A stretch of 64,000 bases of DNA from Stramonita haemastoma (GCA_030674155.1 CM060320.1:25249783-25313782), one strand, 5' to 3'. Positions 1-15,523 are shown, counted from the stretch's first letter. The notes: generated from the sequence alone by a model not told the origin. Translations and numbers: made by a program.

Positions 1-44
<44 letters not shown>
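1..44. repeat. (CA)n microsatellite at left edge
   Basis: A pure CA dinucleotide run begins the window and probably continues outside it. The bases from 45 to about 270 are AT-rich with short A and T runs and show no gene. Confidence 0.95.
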
Positions 45-45
<1 letters not shown>

Positions 46-386
46 CACAAAAACACACAAATCTCTCATAAATTAAATCAATTCCTCATAATCTAGAATA
101 AATAAAGTATTCATAATCATACTCACAACCTTACTAATCACCAAGAAATCAACATCTAACTCAAACCATCCCTTTCCCTAACTGTCTCTGTAACACTAAC
201 CTAAAAAAAAAAAAATTATTTTCATTTCATTTTTTTTTTTTTTTTTTTGAATCTTTGATAAGTCATTTTCAAAATGATTGAGAAGTTGGTACCTGCACTT
301 GTCTTTCCTCACTACTTTTTCCTCAAAAAAAAAGAAAAGAAAAAAAAAGAAAACAAAACCGACCACACCTGTAATGGAGACCATAC

Positions 387-515
387 CTGTACAGCTTCCA
401 GGACTCTCATGGCATCGGTCTGCAGATGGGGGCGAACAGAGGAGGTGCCACTGACGGTGGCCTGCAGATGGGGCAACAGCTGGGGTAACTGCGGCACCAG
501 CACTGTCTCCACCTC
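387..515 (-). CDS. TAF6L: TAF6L exon 10 (HEAT domain)
   Basis: Forty-three codons, phase 0 at both ends, between GTGCAG and GTATGG. It begins EVETVLVPQLPQLLPHLQA, matching the AVERVLYPHL helix that follows exon 9 in TAF6L. The remaining C-terminal exons must lie to the left of the window. Confidence 0.9.
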
Positions 516-1533
516 CTGCACAATGCCATAGGTAATTTTTGAAAGGAGAGCACCAAACACCAGTCACAATGCACACATCCAACATCACTCAGTAAGGCCT
601 AGTGCTAGTAAAGGTGTCCCATAACCTCTATGGTCGTCAGGAAGCGAGGCGTCAGAGACCTCGGCTTCTATAAAGAGTGCTAAATTTAGCGCGCTCCTTC
701 CTTTTACCTAGTCCAAGTGGTGGTCAGCTCCTGCTATAAAAAGCACCAGCTGGGCTGGGCTGGGATGGGATAATTAGCAGCTGAAAGTGGGGGAAAGTGA
801 CAGCTGTGGAGTCAGGAGTGAGTGAAAAGCTTTTCTGACAGTATACCTGAGTAGTAAAGTGTTTAAAAGTAAAAGGTAAAGGTTTCCCATAACCTCTATG
901 GTCGTCAGGGAGCGAGGCACCAGAGACCTCAGCTTCTTCTCTAGGGGGCCAGCATATTAAGGGCGGTGCCCATCTCCTCTCCCTCACATCTTTACCTTCC
1001 CTGACCCTACAGAGGGCAGGTACCTATTCATAGCTGGGTGAACTGGGGGGACTGTACTAAAGCCAAAGTGTGCAAACAGTCACCCATCAACTTGGTGACC
1101 ATGCTAGATGCTGTTTAACGCTGGCTTGGGGAAAGCGAGTGCTCTGACCACTGAGCTATCCCAGAATAGAAGAGGGTTACAGAACAAAAGAAAAGCAACA
1201 ACAGAAAACAGAAAAGAAGTAGACAGGGAAAAAAAAGGGGGGGAGGAGCAAGAGGGATGCGAAGAGATGAATGAAGTGAAGCACCCCTAGAAAAAAACAA
1301 AAGCAAACATAAGTGCAGAACTGTACAACAAAAAACAGAGCGTAGAATTGGCAGAGAAAAAAAAAGAGGAAAGTAAGCTGGGGTCCAGAGGCCGCTTAGG
1401 CCCCGGTGGGGTGCAGGGGCAAAGCCCTGCTGGGGGGTCCAGGGGGGCAAAGCCCCCCGGCCGAAAATGATTTTTAGCATTTTAAAGGCAATTTAGAGGC
1501 CTCTCCAGGCACCATTTTGAGCAATGTGAGAAG

Positions 1534-1618
<85 letters not shown>

Positions 1619-2306
1619 TGAGTGAGAGAGAGAGACACTGAGAGAGAGACAGACTCAGACTTTTAGACCTTCCATAAAGAACCACCAGAGTATGTCAAAC
1701 TTGTTTTTAAAAAGATCCCTTCTGGGTAGCCGTAACATAAGTTTCTGTGTACAACTGTGATGGTTAATGGAAAACATGGAGACAGACAGACCAACAGACA
1801 AAAAACAGTATGTGAGAGAAATGAGGACATAAACATCCAGCAACTAATTGCAGAATTAAAAAAAAGGGGATGTATACAGTATGTAGTGATATCCAGGCAT
1901 GGTACTGAAGGAAAAGCACTTTTCCCTGAAATGTAGTGGGGGTCCAAGGGGTATGATTGCCCCCTCATGGGGTCAAGGGGCAGAGCCCCTTGTGGGGGTC
2001 AGGGGGCAAAGCCCCTGAAGTTGAAGGTTTTTTGACAATTCTAGCCTGTTTAAAGGCCTCTCCTTGAACTTATTTCAGTTTTCACACTAAGCAATTTCTG
2101 CCCTAAAATAAGCTCTCGAAGCATGACTTTTTCTGTCATTTCTTCAATCTGAAGGAAGTCCTACACTCAAGTAATCACATAGCAAAAATAAGTACATTTC
2201 TAGACAAATGTGCACAAATGCAGATAGAGGAAGAAAGAGAAAGAAAGGGCAGACACACACAGACAGAGAAACAGAAAGAGGGGGGGGGGTAAGAGAGAGG
2301 GAGAGG

Positions 2307-2398
<92 letters not shown>

Positions 2399-2692
2399 AT
2401 GACAATGACAATGACAATGACAATAGTTTATTGTGACAAGCTTTACGCCCATTCACAAGGGGACAGAGGGATGGGGACTGGGCACAAAACTTCAAATTCA
2501 CATCAAACATTGACATAACTGGATCTGTGACAAGGTTTCCATGTCACGCAATGTCTTTTGTCAAGTAGGCTCACTGGCTGGCACTGTTTCGTGGCACAAA
2601 CACGTGAATAGGGGTGCACACGTAGCTGTCCAGGGGTTATGCCTGTCTGCTCTCTCTCTCTATCTATCTCTATGATCAACCACCGCCTTCGA

Positions 2693-2763
<71 letters not shown>

Positions 2764-2927
2764 GCACGCACGCACGCACGCGCGCGCGCGCGCGCGCGCG
2801 CGCGCACACATACACTCACACAACTGCACGCATTAACACACCATACATGTGCGCGCGCACACACACACATACACACACATGCATTCACACACACAGACAT
2901 ACACACACATGCACACACGCACGCACG

Positions 2928-2979
<52 letters not shown>

Positions 2980-5900
2980 ACACACACACACACACACACA
3001 CCTAAACAAAGGCATTCAAAAGCAGGCAATCACAGTCACGATCAGTTATCCAAGGAAGAATCTGACAACGTCCATGATCACTTTTAGCATAACTAGTCCA
3101 GCATCAATCCTGTCTTTGATTCTCTCGCGATCAGCAGGTGTCCACAGCTTCAGCCTGGAGCTGATGGTCCGTTCCTCCTCAGACATGTGCTTGGTGTCTC
3201 TTTTCACGAACCAGAAGAAATCCAGTTGTTCCTGGGAATCCCTAAATTCAAACACCACGTCATCACTTTCACAAATAACAACACCAGGTTTGTCCTCAGA
3301 GACAAGCACGTGGCCAAAGTCCTGATTCCTAGAGATGTTTCGGAGTCTTCTCTGCAGGAACCGATCTGTTAATTCCGCCACATAGTCTCGGATCATCTCC
3401 ACACTGCAGCCAGTCTCCTCAGCTTTCCGTAGAGGGCTGTCATCGTTATCCCCGGTAGTATCCGATGAAGCAGACACATCGTCAGCCAGGCCGATGTCAC
3501 ACAGCTGGTCAGGAACTGGGGCTGCTTCTTGCACGGTGACATCACGTGGTCTAGGGTGGAATTCACGTGCAGATGACAGCACGTGCAGCGGTGTGTTGTT
3601 TGGAGACAGGGGCGTGTTGATGTTTGACGCAGCCCTGCTTGTCGGTGGTGTAGGCATAAACAAACTATGAGAAGTTTCTGAAGCAAAAAATTCACTTCCC
3701 TGACTTTCTTCTTGCTGTGTTGCTGTCTGTCTCTTCTCCTCTGCCTTTCTGTTCTCCTCCACCTGTCTCCTCTCTTCTGCCTGTCTTCTCTCCTCTGTCC
3801 GTCTTTTGTCTCTATTAAGCTGACTGGGGGGTTTCCTGCGGAAACGCTGGCTGGTAGAAGACATTTGCTGGTTAGCCATGTTGTTTGTGTGCTCAGGGCT
3901 GGTCTTCAGGCGAAGCACAACCGTTGTATTGTCGCCTTCTCCGCAGATTTTCCAGGATGTCAGATGATGGTCTTCGAGCAGGGCACCTATGGTCACTTCC
4001 AGAGCTGTTGGTAAACCAACAACGGGCATGGTGCTGATTTAATTAGCGTTTTAAAGGGAAAACTGCCAGAGCAAAAAATTCTCCTGCCTCTCTCTCGAGA
4101 GAGAGAGAGAGAGAGAGAGAGAGGGCAGGCTAGTCGCCTGTGGATTGTTATAATACTGTAAACATTGCTCTCTGACCCCATACACACTGAAGGCAGCCAG
4201 TGAAAGCCCCCCCCCCCTCTTCCTACCATCCCTGTGGACCCCTCTGCCTTAGGCTTACAGCTGCAACTGACACCCTTCTATCAACAGATACCTAGTAGAC
4301 TGGTGATGTAAAGAAGAGAAGGGAGACACGTACTGGGCATGGAAGCACTGGTTCTCTGTGGGTTTCCTTATTTTTAAAAAAAATTTTTGTTTTGCTTTTT
4401 GTTCTTTTTCACGGATTTCCGCGAATTCGCTGAGGTGTACCATGCCTGATTATCCTATGTCTGCCTGTTTATGTACACTTGTTCTGTTTCTCATTTTCTG
4501 AAGAAGCTGCATAATGTTTTCTTCCTTGCTTGGATATCCTGAGTGTTGTCCACAGCAGTATTTTTGTCTGTGTCAGTCTGCAAGAGTTGTATTCCCGCGG
4601 ATGGAGTAGATCACCTTGTGTTTTGCCTTTTGCAAAATTAATGGTCTTCAAGTGCTCTGCGGTCCTGGCTAGCATAGAGAATGTCGCACTGGCAAGCTTT
4701 GCAAAACACTTTGCCTGCAGCATCCAGTTTGCCAATGTGCTCGCCAATCCACACATTTCGATCCCCAACCTTGACTTCAGTTCACCATCCACCCACTCCC
4801 ATTTCCATGCATTTTTGCATCCTCTATCATCATAAAGATCAGTCCGATCCACGATAGTTCTCCCGCATGTGCTAGCCATTTTGAAATTTTGCACATAAGC
4901 TTAGGCCTAGCCCTTGATTGGCTTTAGCTACCGAGTCTAGTGAGTGAGAACTGAACCCTTTGACGACACTCGCACCATTTGAGGATTTCATCTGGTTTCG
5001 GTTTTTTTTCCCCCAGATTTTTTTTTTCCGCGGAAAGTTTTTTTTTCCGCAGAAATCAGCTTTAAAAAATCGGAAATCCGCGGAATGTAAGCTCTGAAAA
5101 AATTACAAAAGCCAGTTTTGTGGATAGAGAGGCATGAAGCACCCCTAAAAAAAATAAAATTTTATTTACAGATTTAAAAAAATTTCTTTTTTAATTTTCA
5201 GAACTATACAACGAAAAATTTACAAAGACCAGCATACTAAAATGTGACCTTTTTTCCCTGAACATTTTCCCATCCACTCAAATTGCTTCTGACAAGAGTT
5301 CTGATCTTAACACGAGAGATGTCATGTTTTACACCAGCATGAAAAGCACAGAGCAAGGTTAGAGTCCACGTACTGCAGGTCCCAGGGCCATGAGGCCTAC
5401 CACAGCCCCGAAGTGAGAGCACAGAGAACGGCTCAGGTCCTGCAGGCTCTCTGTTAACTTGTTGACTATCGTCGTCCTCAGCCGGTTGACTGGGGTGCTC
5501 CATTTCCTGGGATGACACACACAAAAATTGTTATCACTATTACTGTCATCATTATCATCATTATTTTTGGTCGTTATCATCATCATCATCATCTTTATTT
5601 CTATCATATTATTACTATCATTGCTATTATCATCATCATTATTGTCATGATGATGATGATGATGATGATGATTACCATAATCATTATCATCATCATCATC
5701 ACTAATACAAAGGCTTCTTGCATAAAACAATAAATGAATCAAATAAAAGGTATTAGCATATTCTTAAATAAGAACAAACTTGACCTTCTCCAGCACACTA
5801 GATTACCTGTAGCTGTAAATCTCTCGACACTGTAACCAACAGACAACTCTCTATCAATAAGACCACCAATAATGAAATTCTGTACACAATTTTCATTCTT

Positions 5901-7463
5901 AAAAAATAAAAGCAGTTACCTGACTAACAATTTTTTTTTTAAATAAAGGAAAACTCACTAAACTAAGGCAACAAAATAAAATAAAAAATTAAAAACCAAA
6001 CAATATCACAAAAAAATCTTTTTTAAAATACAAACCTTAACCTAGTCTTTTTGAAAAATTATTACAAACAATACCAATAGACTCCTCTCCCTCAAACCCC
6101 TTTTCTCCATAAAGTCAGAATGCGGCTTCCTTAACCATGGGTAAATGGTACATATGCATAAAACCTTGCCATTGGTGAAGATCAGAGCTCTAGCCAAGGC
6201 ACACACACAAAAAAAACACCCACCAAAAAAACAAAAAAAAATCTTAGGGTTGAGGGTAGGGCCCCGTTTGGGCCCCAAACTTTTCCCCCATCCATTAGAC
6301 CATGAGTGGTGGCCTGGGCGCTAGTCTTTCGAATGAGACGATAAAGTGAGATCCTGTGTATTACACATATTTATTAGGTGCATGTAAAAGAACCCACGGC
6401 AACAAAGGGGTTGTCCCTGGCAAAATTTTGTAGAAAAAAGCCACTCTGATAGGGAAACAAATACAGTTGCAGACAGGAAAAAGAAAAAAAATAATGATGG
6501 GTAGGCCCTGCACTTGTGGCGACACGCTCTCCCTGGGGAGACAGCAGCCCGAATTTCACACAGAGAAATCTGCTGTGACAAAGTGGTATAAAATAAACAT
6601 AAAAAAATATAAAAAATAAAATAGGGTAAGCAAACCTGATGATGCTGGCCAGCACATCAGCAGCCAGGCGACGCAACATCCAGTGGTCCATGTGATGCTG
6701 GTTCATGTACGAGGCCTGGGGTTCAAGGAGACACGACTCCACTGCCTGCATCACCAGACGTAACTGAAACACAGGGGAAGTAAAGTCAGGGATATTATTC
6801 CCATCTTTGGAACATACCATAACAACAGCACCAGCAATGGTAAAAGGTTTCATCCGGTGGTGGATTTCCTCAAAAGCCAGAATGGCCTAGCTTTGATGGA
6901 TTGCTTTGATGGACTCTGTTAGTGTGAGAAAATCTAAAAAAAATTTTTTTTTTTTTAAACCTGGATGTGGTCATAAATGGATAGCAAAGCTGTACAAAAA
7001 TAAAATTTTACTTACAAAGCTAATGTGTGAGGTTGACTGTTTTCTGGGGGAGGGGGGTTCCTGGGTTGTTTTTTTTGGTAACATAATTTTTTTCCCCTTT
7101 CCAGGTAAAAAATACTGATGTCATGTTTTTGCAAACCCTAACACAGCCTGTGACTCACCAACACTGACCAAACCTGGAGGAGATTATAAGAAAATGACTT
7201 TCACTAGATGAGTAAATTATCTGTGTGTGAGTGTGGGTTTTTTATCTATTTTTTATCGATTCTATTCTTTTCTTTCAAGGATAATGGAATATGCACACAT
7301 GTGCTTTTTTACATCCAGTCCCTGCATACATTTGATTTTGTGAATTTGTTCATCCGATCTCTCCAGCACAAATAGTCTACTCTTCAATCAATCATCAATC
7401 AATCAAATTTTTATTTCCAGATGGTACATTGAGTAAGCAGCGATCCAAGAGGTGTGTGTGTGT

Positions 7464-7528
<65 letters not shown>

Positions 7529-7554
7529 GCGTGGTGTGTGTGTGCATGTGTGTG

Positions 7555-7619
<65 letters not shown>

Positions 7620-10152
7620 TGCACATGAGTGTGGGTGTGGGTGTGGGTGTGGGTACGTACACGCATGTTGGCTGTTTGCCCACGTGTGCATGCGTGCCAT
7701 TATGATGATTTGCATACATATGTATGAGTAACGCAGATACCACTAAGATCTACACACGATTCACAGAGACAAGTCTTTGCATATGCTTAACCATACATCT
7801 TTTCACTTATGACCACCTACTCTAGACTATCAACTACAGACATTCTGGAGCTGGGACCAGATACTCACATAGGGCTGCATTTCCAGGAAGACAGAACGGT
7901 TTTTCACCAGGGAGGCCACAGTCTTCATGAACATGGTCAGTTTGGCCACATCATGGCCCATCACCTTCACCTGTCAGTCCACACACACACACTTTCTTCA
8001 ATGTTAAAGATTGTTCTTATATTGCAGAAAAATCAGTCCGCATGCATTTTTTGGTGTTTTTTTTAATGTAGTCATCTGTTCCTACCAGCATGCAATGGTT
8101 TACTCTTCGAAAGGCGAAATTGCAATTGTAAGTTCACGTTTTTAGGTTGGTTATGGGGGCAAACTTTCCCTTTATTTGCTTATCAATATTACTTTAATAA
8201 CTTTTGTTTCCTAGCAAAGCTTTTCAATAGATTTTTCACATTAACTTACATAATCTATAATAAGGTTACCAACTTTCTGGTTTCATGAAATGAAAGCTCA
8301 TGGCATGTACTCAAATGAACAAGGAAAACAAATTCACTCACCCCATTTGCAACAAAGTTGACAAAGTACGGCAAGGCTGGCTGCACCTGTTTGCATGTTG
8401 CCAAGTTGATCAATGCTGCCTGAAACAAACAGAAAAAAAAAAAGCTATTTGACCCTGGCACTGTTCAAATGCAGGAATATGGCACTCACAAAGTTCATTA
8501 CAAATTTTAAACACAAACTAGCAAATATCTATATGATTATATCCAAACTCAAGCAGTGCATGCAAATGAATTAGATCAGAAACAAGGTAGTCAAACTATC
8601 AAGTTTTGCTGGCATTGCAAATGTCGGGAAAAAAAGGAACCAATGACTAGTGCACAGGATTTCTGAAAGTAACCCTCCCCCCTTCATCACCCCTCCCCCA
8701 CCTTCATGAATGAATACATATATATACATAAATGAATTAATCAACAAACTGAACTCACCTTGAGATGTGAAGGGTGTGACCTGACCAGTGCTTCGGCAGT
8801 TTGATTGTAAAATGCCAGGACATCTGCGCTGAACTCTTTTTTGATGTTCTTGCCTTCAACATACACATAATTATATTGATCACTCAAGTATACCACCAGC
8901 ACACAAACATTTGTTTGTTGGTGTTGTTTTTTTTTAAAGTATCGTTGTCAGCTTCTCTACTACCATGATAGTAATTTTCTTGTGGACAGTTGATGCTGGA
9001 AAATAATTTCTAGTCAGCGTAATGTTTAAAAAAAATATATTAAAATAAATGATTAGATATCCCATACTGCTTAATCTTTTACTTAATTTATCACTGTAAT
9101 GTGATGAAATCTAAATGCCAGGAGCATAATACCTGTACTTTTGCTAAGAGCTTAATTGATTAATCAATAGATATATTACTTTGAATTAACAACTAAACTG
9201 ACCTAATCCTTGTATTCTGAAAAGCTAGACATTATGTCCCGGTAAAAGTGCCTGCAAATGAGAAAAAAGATGTAATCTGATATCCGAGAGAACAATTCAA
9301 ACACCTGCAATCCCTGAAGTCAGAATGCAGCTACCTAAATGGTGGGCAAGTTCACATTTCTAAAGGCAATTCAGAGGGACCTCATTTTTCTGATCCACCA
9401 AGTGACACAATGCTCTATAGGGCCAGCTTTTTAACCAATAAAATAATTCCAAAAAGAAAGGCAAAAAAAAAAAAAAAAAATCCCTCTTCACAAAAACGAA
9501 AAGAGTCTTTACAATAAATCCTTGAAGGTTTAAAGCAATCCTTATGATAGGGGAGTCAGTTTTCACAAAAGAAAAGAGTCTTTACAATAAATCTTTGAAC
9601 ATTTCAAACAATCCTTATGCTAGGGCAGTCAGAGCATGTCACACTCACTTGCGTGTTGCTGATGCGCGGCACTGTGTGCTGAAGATGACTTGTTCACTCC
9701 CTCCAGCGCCATCCACCCAGCTGGTGTCAACAACAACAAAAACAAGACATACATGTACATATGTAGAAAAAATTACATGAAAAACAAAAGATATACACCA
9801 AAAATTATTTTTAAAAAGACATACATGTATATTTTTAAGCCAGCACAGTGTGAAGAGGACTTTGTTATTATTGAAGACAAGCAGATCTTTAAATTCATTC
9901 TATTTTTTTGTATATTTTAGATTTGAAGACCTGTATTTATCTTTTTTTTTTTTTTGCTACGGGGGAGGGGGGAGTAAGATGATTATACACGATGACCAAA
10001 AAATTTCTTCTTATGCTTGTTTTTTTATAGCTGGTAAAAAAAAAAAACTTGCAACAATGCACATGATAGTAGGTAAACTTATTTAACATTCATAAAAACA
10101 CACACACACACACACACACACACATAGTCATGCACACACACACACACACAAC

Positions 10153-10196
<44 letters not shown>

Positions 10197-11379
10197 CGTC
10201 ACACACACACACACACAAACCGATTCACACAATATATACACACATCTGACACTGACACAAAACATAACAGCACACACAAACTACACACCAAGACACCCTT
10301 TAGCTCACACTCACAGATGTCCACACATTCAAACACAACACTACACCGCAACCAACAGAACATACTATTCACACCTTTAAACAAAACACACAATCAAACG
10401 AACAATGAGCTCGGTGTTAGGTAGCCACAGAATTACCGTAAATTGAGTCTATTGTTACAAATCGAGCGTATGTATTTGTCCCCTGAGAGTTACAATTGTC
10501 CTATACTCCATCCACTGAAAAGTTGAATGTAACACAAACGATGTTCAAGAATTCGCAACGTTTACTACACATAAACCTGTGCGTCTTTGGATGAGTAGGC
10601 TATTAAGTGCATATTGAACAGTTTGAAAATTGACAAAACTCATAGCATCTTGTAACAGAATCAAAATAATTATGCATTTATTGATCTTGATTCATAATCC
10701 TAAATTAATGATATTGCTATTAATACTAATGATAAACAGTACATCGACTTTTTTAAAAATAAAAAAAAAATTTAACATGCTGTTTTATTGTTTTTCTGGA
10801 TTTTTTTGAGTTGTAAGAGTTGGCGCGGGTTGTATGAAATTGCGTCACTTTCGGTGAATGAAGCTTCCCTTTGGTTGAATTGTTGGCTCTTTGGGTGAGC
10901 TGGTATACAGTGAAAGAGGTACATTATTGTTACATTTTTGAGCAATTTATATTGTTTTGGTCAAAATCCTAGTTCACACTTACGTGATTTGTATAACTCG
11001 TATTTTACTGGGTAGTTCCCTTTGAAACTTCAGTATTGCAGCTTTGGTATGATTCTTTTTTTTAAAGTAGGTAGATTGGCACTAAGCCGTTTTGCTTACT
11101 GGAAAGTTGTAAAAACCACCATTATTACGAAAGCTTTAGATTTTGTGCCTTTTTGAATTCTGATTTATTATTAAAGTTGATTGGTCTCTCAAGATGTAAT
11201 AATCTCCTGCATTGGTAACGTGCCACCATACTTACTTCTCTGGGTAGCCTCTAGACCTAACACTCCATCTTCCAGACTATATCCTACCCCCCCCCCCCCC
11301 CCCTCTTGTCTAATATCACAATTTGTGAAAAGACGTTAAATGAATTTGAACACACACACACACACACACATGTGCACGT

Positions 11380-11449
<70 letters not shown>

Positions 11450-11466
11450 ACACACACACATACACA

Positions 11467-11531
<65 letters not shown>

Positions 11532-11593
11532 ACACACACATACACACACACACATACACACACACACATACACACACCACACACACACAACAC

Positions 11594-11686
<93 letters not shown>

Positions 11687-14600
11687 CACACACACAATAC
11701 TGGTTGGTTAGAGCACTGCGCATTGCACCTGTGATCTAACCCAGGTTCAAATCCTGCTCATGGGGATTTTGTCCCCTGGAGTTAACAATGCCAACTCCAC
11801 TCCCCCCAAAAGTCCTTCGGATGAGACTACAAACCGAGGTCCCATTGCGAAACTCACGCAGAACATCTTGCGCACACATTAAAACCTGTTGCGCTTTTTG
11901 GATGAGTAGGCTATTGTGTGCCAATGTGAACAGATGACAAAATTGACAAAACTGCATATACACAAGGACTAGATATAAAACAAAATCACAATATTGCTCA
12001 TTCCATAATCCTCAAAATAAAAGAATAAATGCTATATAATAATAATGATAAACACACATACGACTGTAAAAAAAAATATATAAAAAAATCACACCCTACC
12101 TTTAATGCTGGTTTCCCGAGATGTTTAGGAGTGTAAGAGTTGCAGACAGTGTTGATGAAATTGACATCACTTTCTTCAGTGAAATGAAGCTCTCCCTCTT
12201 TGGTCTGCCGGAAAGCCGGGCACTCTGTCAGTGAACTCTGTCCATACACCGGCTGAAAAGAGAGTACATTACCTTTGTTACCATCTTTTAGGAGCAATTT
12301 TATTTAGTTGTTCCTTGGCAAAAGCTCCTAGGTTCACACTTACGGTGAGATTTTGGGTATGCAACCGTTTCTATCCCACCATGAAGGTAGCTCCCTTTGA
12401 ACTTCAGGGATGCATGCTGGGTATGTTCCTTTTTTTTTCCAACATGAAGGGAATTAAGGCACTGGAAGGTCTGCACTTGAAGTTAACCTGGGAATTTGTA
12501 AAAATCTCCACCCTTAATTCACGAAACGCCACCAAGATTTGGACCCACAACTTCATGAACCTATCAGATTAAAGTTGAATGGTCTATCAGCGATGTGGAG
12601 AGTGGAGATCTCCTGCATGGTAACAGCTTGCCTCCATACTTACTTACTCTGGCTTTGCGCTCTAGAGCCTAGAAAGCAACTCCATAGTCTTCCAGGACTA
12701 ATGGATGCCTACCACCAGTGTCTGTCATAATGTCCATTAACCGTTTGACTGCCCCTGCCTGGAAATTTTCCAAGGCTAAATGTGCACTCTATACACCTAC
12801 AACCTGGAAAATATCCAGGGTGATGAATTGACGTAAACAAGCCAGCTTCCTTGACTCCAATTAAATGGAATAACTCCAAATATAGTTGTGATGGGGTGGT
12901 AAGTATATTACCTCCCATGCAATGAGGGTCTTGTTGCAGCATCATGTTTCTAAATAGGGACACACACCTGCAAAGTGTGTGATGCTCAGTTTCCTTGGGT
13001 GGTAGCAGAATATCAGGATTATTCATATGATCATTTCTGGTAACAGAAACATGAATATAGCAAGTGGCAAATAAAATTTTATTCTCCAGCAGAAAAGGTG
13101 TACTTGCACTCGCAGTTCAGAGGTTAAGATGTACTACTACTTGTTAATGACTCTTTTGATACTACTTACCCTTGTCACTTAAGGACTAGAACAGCAAGCT
13201 CTCCTAAAGCCAAATGCAGCAATCCAAACCACTGAACTAAAATCAACAGCTCCAAAAATCAAAGTACATTAATGCAATAATCCACTTTCCCCCATTTTCG
13301 TACTGTAGTTATCTATACATGCCAACTTCATAATATATACTTTGCCTTTATTTCACCACCGAATAAGTGGGATTTTTTTTTTAAACATGATACTGCAAAC
13401 TTTACAGAAAATCAGTACCAATACATGCCTGCAATGAAACTTTACAATTTAATGAAAATAGAGTTTTCTTTATAAATTCACTTTGCCTTTCACCACCTGG
13501 ATCACTCAACACTAATGCATGCATGCAACACTTTTTTTTCTTTTCTTTTCTTTGACTGAGCTCCAAGTTTCACAGACAAAGTGAAATTTTGCATATGTCA
13601 CCGTTTTCACCCACCATTACAGTAGCCATATTCCAACTTTAGGGATGATGTCTAAATGTGACACCAGTTTTTATGTGATTTTTTTAAATTTTAATTGTAA
13701 TCCATTCCTAATGGCAGAAAATGGCCTACTCTTCCAAAAGGTGTAACAAATTTTAATGTGTGTGCAAGATGTTCTGCATGACTTCACATACAAGACGTCA
13801 GTTTATAGTCTCGTCTAAAGGACATTCAGGGGAGTGGAGCCGATACTGATGTAAACTCCTGGGCAAAAATTCCCTTGGATTGATGCCCCAGTGGTGGTTT
13901 GATCCCCGGTCACCAGATTACAAGCACAATGCTCCAACCAGTAACTTATCCCCAACATTTTTTTTTTAAATCACAAGTTTTTAGTGAATTTTTGCCAACT
14001 GCATGGCTGAAGAGATATGTTACACAAGGATGGCAATATCATGAGGCCTGCCTACCACCAAAGTGACCAGTAGCAGTGCAGGGCCCCTCTGGCTGGTGGC
14101 CCCATGATAGCCTGACATTGATGGGCTCCCTGTGGACCACCCACACTGAGGATGAGACATAACGAATCTGGGTAGTGGCTGTGGCAGGGAGATTGAAATG
14201 AGCAGCATGTGATGGGAACAGCAGGACAAGAACGTCACAGAAGATGAAAGGGAACAAAAAAAAGAACAACAACAAAATCATGAGACCTGCCTACCTCCAC
14301 ATCTGCTGAGGTTTCAAAAACAAAAACATAACGAACTGTACAAAACGACCAAAATCCTGCTTGCTTTGTGCACCACTTCCGTTACCTGCACTTCATGTCC
14401 CGAAGAGCTTGGTTGAAGTCTTCAGGATACAGGCGCCGTCTTTTACAACTTTTTATGAGGGCAGTGCTCTTCTGAAATGGCAAAACAAAACTGAAAAACT
14501 AAATTATGTCCTTTGAATACTAAAAAAGAAAAAAAAGCAAACTGGGAAAAAAAGAGCACATGAAGTCCACTAGCTAGAACAACTTTTGAAAAACCATACA

Positions 14601-15438
14601 TTTTCAGATAATTTTTGCAATATTAATATAATCATTAAACTATTACTGATAGTTGTATCTGTATTGTACTGCACAGTGGAAACTACTCCTGCATTAGCTG
14701 CTGCTGTTAGTCTTTTCTCAAGACAAAATTTCTCGGTCTCAACTTCAGGCAGTCAAGATCTACAATGCAACAGCTCATCACATATTACAACACCACCTTT
14801 TTTTGTTTGATTGTTGAATTGTTCTTGTCATTGTTTTGTTTTTGTTTGTTTGTGTCACTGTGAGTATCCAAATGCACTTTTTTAATGACCGTCAGATCAC
14901 AAGCTCAACACTCTTGTCACTATCCCTACTTAAGGGAGGGAACCCCTCTTTCCCTGTACACGTGCACTGTGCTTATTTGTATACTTCTGTAACCCAGTTG
15001 TGGGTGCTACTTAGGGAAAGGTTAGGAGATGGTTGGTTGCCCTATTGCAGACAGCCCATACGGAAAAAGTTAGCCACTTGGCTATCCCTCCCCCTATGAA
15101 CAGATTTAAATAACTATCATGAAATTATTGGCTTTTTACTTCAATGTCTTACACTCGCTCCTGAGTTAGATAATACGCAATAACAATATCCACCTAGAAG
15201 TAGAACCCTCAACCCTTAGCACGAGTACTTATTCCATTATCCTCAAAATAATTTTTTCTAAATAAGAATTTAGAAAATCTCTTATAATATCTTAATCAAG
15301 ATCATATAGATATATATTTCATAATGATGTAATCTTGATTACACAATAACAACATCCATCTAGAACCCTCAAGCTCTTATATATTAATCTTAATTAAGAT
15401 TATATAATGATATGATCTATGATCTCATCTCATCTCAT

Positions 15439-15523
<85 letters not shown>

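Noticed and set aside
11284..11734. Long open frames of alternating Cys-Val or His-Thr in CA/GT repeats (also near 7450, 19085, 20090, 36990, 48806).
   Set aside because: Dinucleotide repeats are open in most frames by chance; there are no starts, splice sites or non-repeat domains.
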